Assembly (NCBI RefSeq): GCF_900177725.1
Contig: NZ_FXAT01000004.1
Location: forward strand, 62,001-126,000
DNA length: 64,000 nucleotides
Reading direction: 5' to 3'
Source: Paraburkholderia susongensis
GTDB taxonomy: Bacteria; Pseudomonadota; Gammaproteobacteria; Burkholderiales; Burkholderiaceae
The notes under the pieces are model-generated. The model was not told the DNA's origin and ran no database searches. It worked only from the letters and a program-made list of their open reading frames with translations. The translations under genes and the position numbers were made by a program. Each line of letters begins with the position of its first letter. The stretch's first letter is position 1. This document shows, piece by piece, positions 56,856 to 64,000 of this stretch.

Positions 56856-56988
56856 AAAACTGCTCCATCGTGGCGTGCACTCCGCCGTATTCGGTGGTGT
56901 GGTCGTTGACCGCACCGGACATGCAGATGGTCGTGGTGCCCGCGATCAGTACCAATGCGACCACCCCGATTGCAAAGGTCAGTTTCAC
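56827..56988 (-). CDS. Small predicted exported protein, 53 residues, convergent with hslR
   Basis: This minus-strand frame starts with GTG at 56988 preceded by AAGGGGATTACC, a good ribosome site, and ends with TAG at 56827, overlapping the 3' end of hslR by 29 bases. The product begins with a signal-peptide-like segment (MKLTFAIGVVALVLIAGTTT) followed by a short polar tail with two His and two Cys overall. It is not assignable to a family. The GTG start and short length make it easy to miss. Lys after the initiator, the hydrophobic core and the ribosome site support a real secreted or membrane-anchored small protein; the overlap argues for caution. Confidence 0.55.
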   Translation of the reverse strand: MKLTFAIGVVALVLIAGTTTICMSGAVNDHTTEYGGVHATMEQFFNPHLKICR

Positions 56989-57109
56989 GGTAATCCCCTT
57001 GGGAAGATTGAGGACCGAAACAGGCTGAATCGGTACAACTGTCAGACGTCGGTAAGGCCTACGTCAGATTAGGGTTAACGTGGCTTTTCCGGTGTATGAA
57101 TGGAGAATA

Positions 57110-57131
57110 GGCCAGTTACTGGCCGCACTCA
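57110..57131. promoter_or_regulatory. Perfect palindrome and shared 12-mer upstream of grpE
   Basis: GGCCAGTTACTGGCC is a perfect 15-bp palindrome (57110-57124) about 240 bp before grpE. It overlaps TGGCCGCACTCA (57120-57131), which recurs exactly at 58198-58209 in the dnaK promoter. It may be an operator for a regulator common to both genes. The rest of the 377-bp gap (56989-57365) holds the sigma32 promoter and no further gene. Confidence 0.45.
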
Positions 57132-57216
57132 ATCTCAATATGATTGCGCCACGTTAATGGTTGTTACGGCGCGTTTCGCCTGCCCGCCGGTGGTGCGAAA
57201 AGACCTCGGGGAGCCG

Positions 57217-57244
57217 CTTGAAACGGCTCCTTCCGGCCCCATCT
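57217..57244 (+). promoter_or_regulatory. Sigma32 heat-shock promoter of grpE
   Basis: CTTGAAA (57217-57223), a 13-bp spacer and CCCCATCT (57237-57244) match the sigma32 consensus CTTGAAA-N13..17-CCCCATnT at every defined position. It directs transcription about 115 bases upstream of the grpE ATG. Confidence 0.88.
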
Positions 57245-57365
57245 GCAGTTTTAATATGCGGTTGCGCGCGAAAGCGCGTGTCGCGATTTTGCAACGCACA
57301 AATCGCGGGGCGTTTCATGTGATAGCGCCGCCGTTGGCTTTTACTTTTTAACGACTTTCAGCGAC

Positions 57366-57947
57366 ATGGAAAACACGCAAGAGAACCCGACGAGCCAGAA
57401 TCCCACGCCCGCGGACGAAGCCGCGCGTCAGGCCGCCGAGGCCGCAGCCGCCAGCCAGGAAACGGCCGCGGGCGCCGAGGCGCAAGCGCCGGCAGCCGGC
57501 GAACAGGCGCTGGCCGAAGCTCAGGCGAAGATCGCCGAGTTGCAGGAGAGCTTCCTGCGCGCAAAGGCCGAAACCGAGAACGTGCGTCGCCGCGCTCAGG
57601 AAGACGTGGCCAAGGCGCACAAGTTCGCGATCGAGAACTTCGCCGAGCATCTGCTGCCGGTGGTCGACAGTCTCGAAGCGGCCGTCGCCCACTCGTCCGA
57701 CGACCTGCAGAAGGTTCGCGAAGGCGTCGAACTCACGCTGCGTCAATTGAGCGGCGCGCTCGAGAAGGGGCGCGTCGTTGCCATCAACCCGGTCGGCGAG
57801 AAGTTCGACCCGCACCGTCATCAGGCTATCTCGATGGTGCCGGCCGAGCAGGAGCCGAACACCGTCGTCACGGTGCTGCAAAAGGGTTTCGTGATCGCTG
57901 ATCGCGTGCTGCGCCCCGCGCTCGTGACCGTCGCGGCGCCGAAGTAA
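57366..57947 (+). CDS. grpE: Nucleotide exchange factor GrpE
   Basis: A 193-residue GrpE, the ADP/ATP exchange factor of DnaK. An acidic Ala/Glu-rich N-terminus (~55 residues) precedes the long coiled-coil ([34 protein letters not shown]) and the beta-wing domain ([29 protein letters not shown], ending [11 protein letters not shown]). Its own sigma32 promoter lies upstream. A 358-bp gap with a second heat-shock promoter separates it from dnaK. Confidence 0.97.
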   Translation: MENTQENPTSQNPTPADEAARQAAEAAAASQETAAGAEAQAPAAGEQALAEAQAKIAELQESFLRAKAETENVRRRAQEDVAKAHKFAIENFAEHLLPVVDSLEAAVAHSSDDLQKVREGVELTLRQLSGALEKGRVVAINPVGEKFDPHRHQAISMVPAEQEPNTVVTVLQKGFVIADRVLRPALVTVAAPK

Positions 57948-58184
57948 GCGCCACGGGGCTTCCGGTACCTGCCGTACTGCAATGGCGAGATTGCGAAGCA
58001 GGCGATGCCCGCGCAGTCCGACGCGGTCCGCGCGCCCGGTCCGCAGTGGTTTCAGGGCCCCGTCCGCGAACATTGCGAACCGGGCCGGTGGCCTCCGCCG
58101 CAGACGGCGCACCGGCTGAGGGAGCAGGCTCGGGCAATCAGTCCCGCAATTGAAGAAATTTAAAGACCGCATCGCAAAAGAGGT

Positions 58185-58219
58185 CTTGAAAACGATGTGG
58201 CCGCACTCATTTTGAGTGC
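58185..58219 (+). promoter_or_regulatory. dnaK sigma32-like promoter overlapping a CIRCE-like inverted repeat
   Basis: CTTGAAA (58185-58191), a 13-bp spacer and ACTCATTT (58205-58212, 6 of 8 matches) form a sigma32-like promoter. The -10 lies in a perfect inverted repeat, GCACTCA-TTT-TGAGTGC (58203-58219). Its arms GCACTC/GAGTGC are the core of the HrcA-bound CIRCE element, but the spacer is 5 instead of 9 bases. Nothing else was recognised in the 358-bp grpE-dnaK gap. Confidence 0.65.
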
Positions 58220-58305
58220 AGGTATGAATTGAGAGCGGGCGCCTCCCGGCCAGATGGGCCAACAGGGCGCTTCCCGCAGCGATCAAAGTCAGGAGATTAG
58301 TAAAA

Positions 58306-60264
58306 ATGGGCAAAATCATCGGCATCGATCTGGGCACGACCAACTCGTGCGTGGCGATCATGGAAGGCAACTCGGTCAAGGTGATCGAGAACTCGGAAGG
58401 CGCGCGCACCACGCCGTCGATCATCGCTTACATGGAAGACAGCGAGATTCTCGTTGGCGCGCCGGCCAAGCGTCAGTCGGTCACGAATCCGAAGAACACG
58501 CTGTACGCGGTCAAGCGCCTGATCGGCCGCCGCTTCGAAGAAAAGGAAGTGCAGAAGGACATCGGCCTGATGCCGTACAAGATCATGAAGGCCGACAACG
58601 GCGACGCATGGGTCGAAGTGCGCGATCAGAAGCTGGCTCCGCCGCAGATTTCCGCGGAAGTGCTGCGCAAGATGAAGAAGACCGCTGAAGACTACCTCGG
58701 CGAGCCGGTCACCGAAGCGGTGATTACGGTTCCGGCGTACTTCAACGACAGCCAGCGCCAGGCAACCAAGGACGCTGGCCGCATCGCCGGTCTGGAAGTC
58801 AAGCGCATCATCAACGAACCGACTGCCGCTGCTCTGGCTTTCGGTCTGGACAAGGCTGAAAAAGGCGATCGCAAGATCGCGGTGTACGACCTGGGCGGCG
58901 GTACGTTCGACGTGTCGATCATCGAAATCGCTGACGTCGACGGTGAAATGCAGTTCGAAGTGCTGTCCACGAACGGCGACACGTTCCTCGGCGGTGAAGA
59001 CTTCGACCAGCGCATCATCGACTACATCATCGGCGAGTTCAAGAAGGAGCAGGGCGTCGATCTGTCGAAAGACGTGCTCGCGCTGCAGCGCCTGAAGGAA
59101 TCGGCTGAAAAGGCGAAGATCGAACTGTCGTCGAGCCAGCAGACCGAAATCAACCTGCCGTACATCACGGCCGACGCGTCGGGTCCGAAGCATTTGAACC
59201 TGAAAATCACGCGTGCCAAGCTGGAAGCGCTGGTTGAAGAGCTGATCGAACGCACCATCGAGCCGTGCCGCGTCGCGATCAAGGACGCGGGCGTGAAGGT
59301 CGGCGAAATCGACGACGTGATTCTGGTCGGCGGTATGACCCGCATGCCGAAGGTGCAGGAAAAGGTCAAGGAGTTCTTCGGCAAGGATCCGCGCCGCGAC
59401 GTGAACCCGGACGAAGCCGTGGCCGTGGGCGCCGCGATTCAGGGCCAGGTTCTCTCGGGCGACCGCAAGGACGTGCTGCTGCTCGACGTGACCCCGCTGT
59501 CGCTCGGCATCGAAACGCTCGGCGGCGTGATGACGAAGATGATCAACAAGAACACCACGATCCCGACCAAGCACGCGCAGGTCTACTCGACGGCTGACGA
59601 CAATCAGGGCGCCGTGACGATCAAGGTGTTCCAGGGCGAACGCGAAATGGCAGCGGGCAACAAGCTGCTCGGCGAGTTCAACCTCGAAGGCATTCCGCCG
59701 GCACCGCGCGGTGTGCCGCAGATCGAAGTGAGCTTCGACATCGACGCGAACGGCATTCTGCACGTCGGCGCGAAGGACAAGGCGACCGGCAAGGAAAACC
59801 GCATCACGATCAAGGCGAACTCGGGCTTGTCCGAAGCCGAAATCGAGAAGATGGTGAAGGACGCCGAGGCGAACGCGGAAGAAGATCACAAGCTGCGTGA
59901 GCTGGCCGATGCCCGCAACCAGGGTGACGCGCTCGTCCATAGCACGAAGAAGGCGCTCACCGAATACGGCGACAAGCTGGAAGGCGGCGAGAAGGAAAAG
60001 ATCGAAGCTGCGCTGAAGGACCTCGAAGACACGCTGAAGAGCGCGTCGAGCGACAAGGCTGCAATCGAAGCGAAGATCGAAGCGGTGGCAACCGCCTCGC
60101 AGAAGATGGGCGAGAAGATGTACGCCGACATGCAGGCTGCGCAAGGTGCCGAAGCGGCAGCAGCGGGTGCGGCAGGCGCGGCGGGTGCCGGTGCATCGGC
60201 GGGCGCGAGCCAGCAGGCCGACGACGTGGTCGACGCCGAGTTCAAGGAAGTGAAGAAGGACTAA
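58306..60264 (+). CDS. dnaK: Chaperone DnaK (Hsp70)
   Basis: A 652-residue Hsp70. N-terminal ATPase signatures are [31 protein letters not shown] and [14 protein letters not shown]. The substrate-binding domain contains [20 protein letters not shown], and the lid ends in the conserved acidic [11 protein letters not shown] tail preceded by an Ala/Gly-rich linker. CAGGAGATTAG precedes the ATG. It works with DnaJ and GrpE, both encoded beside it. dnaJ follows after 269 bp containing several stem-loops. Confidence 0.98.
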   Translation: MGKIIGIDLGTTNSCVAIMEGNSVKVIENSEGARTTPSIIAYMEDSEILVGAPAKRQSVTNPKNTLYAVKRLIGRRFEEKEVQKDIGLMPYKIMKADNGDAWVEVRDQKLAPPQISAEVLRKMKKTAEDYLGEPVTEAVITVPAYFNDSQRQATKDAGRIAGLEVKRIINEPTAAALAFGLDKAEKGDRKIAVYDLGGGTFDVSIIEIADVDGEMQFEVLSTNGDTFLGGEDFDQRIIDYIIGEFKKEQGVDLSKDVLALQRLKESAEKAKIELSSSQQTEINLPYITADASGPKHLNLKITRAKLEALVEELIERTIEPCRVAIKDAGVKVGEIDDVILVGGMTRMPKVQEKVKEFFGKDPRRDVNPDEAVAVGAAIQGQVLSGDRKDVLLLDVTPLSLGIETLGGVMTKMINKNTTIPTKHAQVYSTADDNQGAVTIKVFQGEREMAAGNKLLGEFNLEGIPPAPRGVPQIEVSFDIDANGILHVGAKDKATGKENRITIKANSGLSEAEIEKMVKDAEANAEEDHKLRELADARNQGDALVHSTKKALTEYGDKLEGGEKEKIEAALKDLEDTLKSASSDKAAIEAKIEAVATASQKMGEKMYADMQAAQGAEAAAAGAAGAAGAGASAGASQQADDVVDAEFKEVKKD

Positions 60265-60289
60265 AGCCAGGTCGTCATCCGACCGTAAA

Positions 60290-60395
60290 GCCGCGCACAG
60301 CAATGTGCGCGGCCCGGCTGCATAGTAGGACCGGCGTCCCTTCGGACGGCCTATGTGCAAGAGCGGTTATCGCGCCTGGCGAGCCTTTTGGGCTC
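60290..60395 (+). other. Series of stem-loops between dnaK and dnaJ
   Basis: Three stems occur in the 269-bp gap: GCCGCGCACA-GCAA-TGTGCGCGGC (60290-60313), CGTCC-CTTC-GGACG (60335-60348, enclosed by CATAG/CTATG) and GAGCC-TTTTG-GGCTC (60381-60395). None is followed by a T-run. They may act as RNA processing or stability elements setting the DnaK:DnaJ ratio. Confidence 0.6.
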
Positions 60396-60533
60396 TCCGG
60401 GCACATTTGTTTTATGGAGGGCGTTGTTTTGAACCGTGTCGAAGCGGGCGAAAACAGCGGCCGGACGAGTCGTGAGACTCCAGCATTCAAGAGGAGCCAC
60501 CGCGTTGCATTGCGCGAGTGGCGTTGAACCGAT

Positions 60534-61673
60534 ATGGCGAAACGGGATTACTACGAGGTTCTGGGCGTCGCAAAGAACGCGAGCGACGACGAAATCAAGA
60601 AGGCTTATCGCAAGCTCGCGATGAAGCACCACCCCGACCGCAATCCGGGCAACAAGGATGCGGAAGAGCATTTCAAGGAGGTGAAGGAAGCCTATGAAAT
60701 GCTCTCGGACTCGCAAAAGCGTGCCGCGTACGACCAGTACGGCCACGCGGGCGTCGATCCGAACATGGGCGGGGCCGGCGCGCAAGGCTTCGGCGGTTTT
60801 GCCGATGCGTTCGGCGATATTTTCGGCGACATCTTCGGCCAGGCGGCCGGGGGCGCTGCACGCGGCGGCGGCCGTGCCGGCCCGCAGGTGTATCGCGGCG
60901 CCGATCTGCGCTACAGCATGGAAATTACGCTCGAGCAGGCCGCGCACGGCTACGATACGCAGATCCGCGTGCCGAGCTGGGTCTCGTGCGAAGTCTGTCA
61001 TGGTTCGGGCGCGAAGCCCGGCACCAAGCCGGAAACCTGCCCGACCTGTAGCGGTTCGGGTTCGGTGCGGATGTCGCAGGGCTTTTTCAGCATCCAGCAG
61101 ACCTGCCCGAAGTGCCACGGCACCGGCACCTATATTCCCGACCCGTGCGGCCACTGCCATGGCGCGGGCAAGGTGAAGGAAACCAAGACGCTGGAAGTGA
61201 AGATTCCGGCCGGTATCGACGACGGCATGCGTATCCGCTCGGCCGGCAACGGCGAGCCGGGCATCAACGGCGGTCCGTCGGGCGATCTCTACGTCGAGAT
61301 TCACATCAAGCAGCACTCGGTGTTCGAGCGCGACGGCGACGACCTGCATTGCCAGATGCCGATTCCGTTCACCACGGCGGCGCTCGGCGGCGAGATCGAA
61401 GTGCCGACGCTCGCGGGCCGCGCGAGCTTCACCGTGCCGGAAGGCACGCAGTCGGGCAAGACGTTCCGTCTGCGCGGCAAGGGCATCAAGGGGTTGCGTT
61501 CGAGCATCGCCGGCGATTTGTACGTGCACGTGCAGGTCGAAACGCCGGTCAAGCTCACCGATACGCAGCGCGATCTGCTCAAGCAGTTCGAGAAGGCGCT
61601 CGTGGAAGGTGGCTCGCGGCACAGCCCGCAGAGCAAGAGCTGGTTTGATCGGGTGAAGAGCTTCTTCGATTAA
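60534..61673 (+). CDS. dnaJ: Chaperone DnaJ (Hsp40)
   Basis: A 379-residue class A J-protein. The J domain at residues 1-70 has the HPD motif ([10 protein letters not shown]). A Gly/Phe-rich linker ([21 protein letters not shown]) precedes four zinc-finger CXXCXGXG repeats ([32 protein letters not shown]), then the C-terminal peptide-binding domains. It stimulates the DnaK ATPase. No good Shine-Dalgarno precedes the ATG; GAGGAG lies about 38 bases upstream. A 37-codon frame from ATG 60414 ends at 60527, six bases before it, so translational coupling is possible. Confidence 0.97.
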   Translation: MAKRDYYEVLGVAKNASDDEIKKAYRKLAMKHHPDRNPGNKDAEEHFKEVKEAYEMLSDSQKRAAYDQYGHAGVDPNMGGAGAQGFGGFADAFGDIFGDIFGQAAGGAARGGGRAGPQVYRGADLRYSMEITLEQAAHGYDTQIRVPSWVSCEVCHGSGAKPGTKPETCPTCSGSGSVRMSQGFFSIQQTCPKCHGTGTYIPDPCGHCHGAGKVKETKTLEVKIPAGIDDGMRIRSAGNGEPGINGGPSGDLYVEIHIKQHSVFERDGDDLHCQMPIPFTTAALGGEIEVPTLAGRASFTVPEGTQSGKTFRLRGKGIKGLRSSIAGDLYVHVQVETPVKLTDTQRDLLKQFEKALVEGGSRHSPQSKSWFDRVKSFFD

Positions 61674-61697
61674 TCGCAGTCTGATTTGGCGGTAAGC

Positions 61698-63668
61698 ATG
61701 ACGGCGGATGAGCGCGGCGCGGTGTTCGCGCTGCTCGACGATTGCGGCGCAACGGCGGCGCGCCGTTCGAGTCGTCTGTATACGGGTTTTACGCATGAGC
61801 GGGTCTGCACGGAGGCCGCGCAGCTCGAAGCCGTGTGCGAAAGCGTCGTAGCGGACACGCGCAGCGGTTTGCACGCCGTCGTGCTCGCCGATTATGAATT
61901 TGGCCGCGCGCTCGTGGGTCTCGGTGCGCGCCGGCTCGCAGAAACTGAAACGCAGCGTGGCCATGCCGCGCTGCGTTTTTTATTGTTCGAACGCTGCGCG
62001 AGGCTTTCGCGCGAAGAGGTCGACGCGTGGCTGATGGCGCGCGACAACGACGCGTTCGAGCCTTCAGTCGCGGGCACAGCCAACGTGCGCGCGAGCGTCG
62101 ATTCCGCGCAGTTCAATGCGGCGATCGGGGCGATTCACGCCGCCCTGCGCGCGGGCGATTCCTATCAGGTCAACTACACGTACCGGCTCGGCTTCGACGT
62201 ATTCGGGCCGCCCGTCGCGCTGTACCGGCGCCTGCGTGCGCGTCAGCCGGTGCCGTTCGGCGCGCTCATCGCGTTGCCGGGCGGCGCTTGGGTGCTGTCG
62301 TGCTCGCCGGAGCTGTTCGTCGAGAAGCAGGGCGCCACCTTGCGCGCGCGGCCGATGAAGGGCACGGCCCCGCGCTCGGACGATCCAGCCGCTGACCAGC
62401 GGACCGCCGAATTCCTCGCCAACGATCCGAAAAACCGCGCCGAGAACGTGATGATCGTCGATCTGCTGCGCAACGATCTGTCGCGCGTCGCGCAGATCGG
62501 CTCGGTGAAGGTGCCGGCGCTGTTTTCGGTGGAGCCGTATGCCTCGGTCTGGCAGATGACGTCGACGGTGGAGGCGGCGTTGCCAGACGGCACCCCGTTC
62601 GCCGCGATCCTGCGCGCGCTGTTTCCGTGCGGCTCGATCACCGGCGCGCCGAAGCATCGCACGATGCAACTGATCGACGAACTCGAAAGCACGCCGCGCG
62701 GACTTTATACCGGCGCGATCGGCTGGCTCGATGCGCCTCGTGCGGGTGTTGGAGGCGCGTTGCAGTCGGACGCTGCCGGTGACGCCGGTGACGCCGGCGA
62801 AGCGGCGGCGAACGGCTCTTCCGGCAGTGATCTCTGCGGCGATTTCTGCCTGTCGGTCGCAATCCGCACGCTGACATTGAAACCCTCCGCGCAAACGGGC
62901 GAGACGGCCGCTCTGCAAGGCAGCCTGGGTATCGGTGCGGGCATCGTCCTCGACAGCGTCGCCGCCGACGAACATGCGGAGTGTCAATTGAAAGCGCGTT
63001 TCCTGACCGGCGCCGAGCCGGGCTTCGAACTCTTCGAAACGATGTATGCGACGCGGGAAGACGGCGTGCGGCATCTGGCGCGCCACTTGCGGCGCCTGTC
63101 GTCGAGCGCCGCGACGCTCGGCTTCAGCTTCGACGAAAGCAGCATCCGCGCTCAGATTGCCGCGCAGTGCGCGGCACTGCCTGCGCAAACGCCGTATCGC
63201 ATGCGGCTCGCATTGGGCAAGAGCGGCACGGCGCAGATCGCCGTCGCGATACTCGCGCCGTTAGCGGATTCGACCGTTGGCGTTCTGCTCGGCTCCAGAC
63301 AGCAGTTCGCGCCGACACGTGCTGACGATCCGCTATTGCGCCACAAAACAACGCGCCGCGCCGACTACGACCGCGGCTGGCGCGAAGCCGAAGCGAAGGG
63401 CGCGTTCGATACGCTGTTTTTCAACGAGCGGGGTGAGTTGACCGAAGGCGGCCGGTCGAACGTGTTTGTGAAGCTCGTCGGGCAATGGTGGACGCCGCCG
63501 CTGGCGTCGGGCGTGCTGCCCGGGGTGATGCGAGGCGTGTTGCTCGAAGAGGCATCGGGCCTGCAGGCCGGCGAAAAAGTGCTGACGGAGGCAGATGTGC
63601 TGAACGCTGAAGCGCTGCTGGTGTGCAACGCGTTGCGCGGCGCGGTGCCAGCGCGGGTCGTTCGCTAG
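61698..63668 (+). CDS. pabB-pabC: Fused aminodeoxychorismate synthase component I / 4-amino-4-deoxychorismate lyase
   Basis: A 656-residue fusion for two successive steps of p-aminobenzoate (folate) synthesis. Residues ~1-430 are PabB-like with the chorismate-binding motifs SYQVNYTYRL, RPMKGTAPR (the conserved Lys), ENVMIVDLLRNDLSRV, CGSITGAPKHRTM and, after an insertion, GDFCLSVAIRTL. Residues ~450-656 are a PabC-type fold IV domain (FELFETM, RHLARHLRRL, RHKTTRRADYD with the PLP-Lys, and ELTEGGRSNVFV). A 35-residue Ala/Gly/Asp/Ser insertion (SDAAGDAGDAGEAAANGSSG) splits YTGAIGWLDA from GDFCLSVAI. ATG 61698 is chosen; TTG 61686 is possible. Glutamine amidotransferase (PabA) is not here. Confidence 0.93.
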   Translation: MTADERGAVFALLDDCGATAARRSSRLYTGFTHERVCTEAAQLEAVCESVVADTRSGLHAVVLADYEFGRALVGLGARRLAETETQRGHAALRFLLFERCARLSREEVDAWLMARDNDAFEPSVAGTANVRASVDSAQFNAAIGAIHAALRAGDSYQVNYTYRLGFDVFGPPVALYRRLRARQPVPFGALIALPGGAWVLSCSPELFVEKQGATLRARPMKGTAPRSDDPAADQRTAEFLANDPKNRAENVMIVDLLRNDLSRVAQIGSVKVPALFSVEPYASVWQMTSTVEAALPDGTPFAAILRALFPCGSITGAPKHRTMQLIDELESTPRGLYTGAIGWLDAPRAGVGGALQSDAAGDAGDAGEAAANGSSGSDLCGDFCLSVAIRTLTLKPSAQTGETAALQGSLGIGAGIVLDSVAADEHAECQLKARFLTGAEPGFELFETMYATREDGVRHLARHLRRLSSSAATLGFSFDESSIRAQIAAQCAALPAQTPYRMRLALGKSGTAQIAVAILAPLADSTVGVLLGSRQQFAPTRADDPLLRHKTTRRADYDRGWREAEAKGAFDTLFFNERGELTEGGRSNVFVKLVGQWWTPPLASGVLPGVMRGVLLEEASGLQAGEKVLTEADVLNAEALLVCNALRGAVPARVVR

Positions 63669-63727
63669 AACACGGAAGCGGGATATCAGAACGCGTACTT
63701 CAGAACGCCTACTTCAAAACGCCCGCA

Positions 63728-64000
63728 TTAAAACGTGTGCTCAGCACCAGGAAACGCCCCTTCCTTCACCGCGCGCACATACGCTTCCACCGCCGCCTGA
63801 ATGCTCGGCTGTCCCTGCATGAAGTCTTTCACGAAGCGCGGACGCTTGCCCGGGAAAATCCCGAGCATGTCGTGCAGCACCAGCACCTGGCCCGAACAGT
63901 CGAGCCCCGCGCCGATGCCGATCGTCGGAATGCGCAACTGCTTCGTGACTTCGCCCGCAAGCTGCGACGGAATCGCTTCCATCACGATCAGTTGCGCGCC
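63728..64000 (-). CDS. panB: Ketopantoate hydroxymethyltransferase PanB (5' part outside window)
   Basis: The C-terminal ~90 residues of PanB are present on the minus strand; the frame runs off the right edge. The product visible includes [40 protein letters not shown] and the C-terminal [28 protein letters not shown], matching the end of the TIM-barrel. PanB makes ketopantoate for coenzyme A synthesis. It is convergent with the pab fusion (59 bp of short AACGCxTACTTCA-like repeats between them). Confidence 0.96.
   Translation of the reverse strand, partial: GAQLIVMEAIPSQLAGEVTKQLRIPTIGIGAGLDCSGQVLVLHDMLGIFPGKRPRFVKDFMQGQPSIQAAVEAYVRAVKEGAFPGAEHTF

Overview
This 64-kb window is a GC-rich, gene-dense stretch of a betaproteobacterial chromosome. 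Gene content and order (mnmA/nudJ, pntAA-AB-B, queA-tgt-yajC-secDF, recG-oxyR-dps, glcDEF, tldD-nitrilase-yhdP-glnE, recN-nadK-hrcA-hemH-hslR-grpE-dnaK-dnaJ) point to Burkholderiaceae, most likely Paraburkholderia or a close relative. This is inferred from protein families and synteny, since no rRNA or tRNA lies in the window. It looks like core chromosome: no phage, integron, IS transposase or CRISPR array was seen. The accessory-looking items are a HigBA-type toxin-antitoxin pair, a family of palindromic repeats and a few small ORFs.

Layout. 1-7.6 kb: tRNA thiolation (mnmA, cut by the window edge), a Nudix hydrolase, the three-gene proton-translocating transhydrogenase, a WYL-type regulator, a VOC protein and a THUMP-domain RNA methyltransferase. 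7.7-18 kb: a large membrane protein of the so-called site-specific recombinase family, a pqiAABC envelope lipid-transport operon with split pqiA, a cytochrome b561-yceI-yceI set and an MFS symporter. 18-24.2 kb: queA-tgt-yajC-secD-secF on the minus strand. 24.4-29.3 kb: recG, oxyR and dps, with two unannotated small ORFs between oxyR and dps. 29.6-38.9 kb: ubiA, proC, yggS, glycolate oxidase genes glcD/E/F, a D-lactate-dehydrogenase-like flavoprotein, a repeat cluster and a cobalamin adenosyltransferase. 38.9-43.8 kb: higBA, aroG, tldD and a nitrilase. 43.8-54 kb: yhdP, glnE, recN and nadK. 54-64 kb: hrcA, hemH, hslR, grpE, dnaK, dnaJ, a pabB-pabC fusion and the 3' part of panB.

Most notable observation. 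Upstream of aroG (first enzyme of the aromatic pathway) the minus strand carries what reads as a complete transcription attenuator. It has a sigma70-like promoter, a 22-codon leader ORF with eight consecutive aromatic codons (FYFYFFWY), three mutually exclusive pairing segments and an intrinsic terminator with a T8 run. The E. coli paradigm for DAHP synthase genes is TyrR/TrpR repression plus feedback inhibition, so this is a different control logic that senses Phe, Tyr and Trp codons together.

A second observation is a family of ~42-bp palindromic units (2992-3088 and 37859-38057). Their stems differ in sequence but keep pairing, and one copy appears to be inserted inside another with a 3-bp duplication. 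A third is the heat-shock region. grpE has a near-perfect sigma32 promoter. dnaK has a sigma32-like promoter whose -10 lies in a perfect inverted repeat resembling a CIRCE operator with a short spacer, 4 kb downstream of hrcA.
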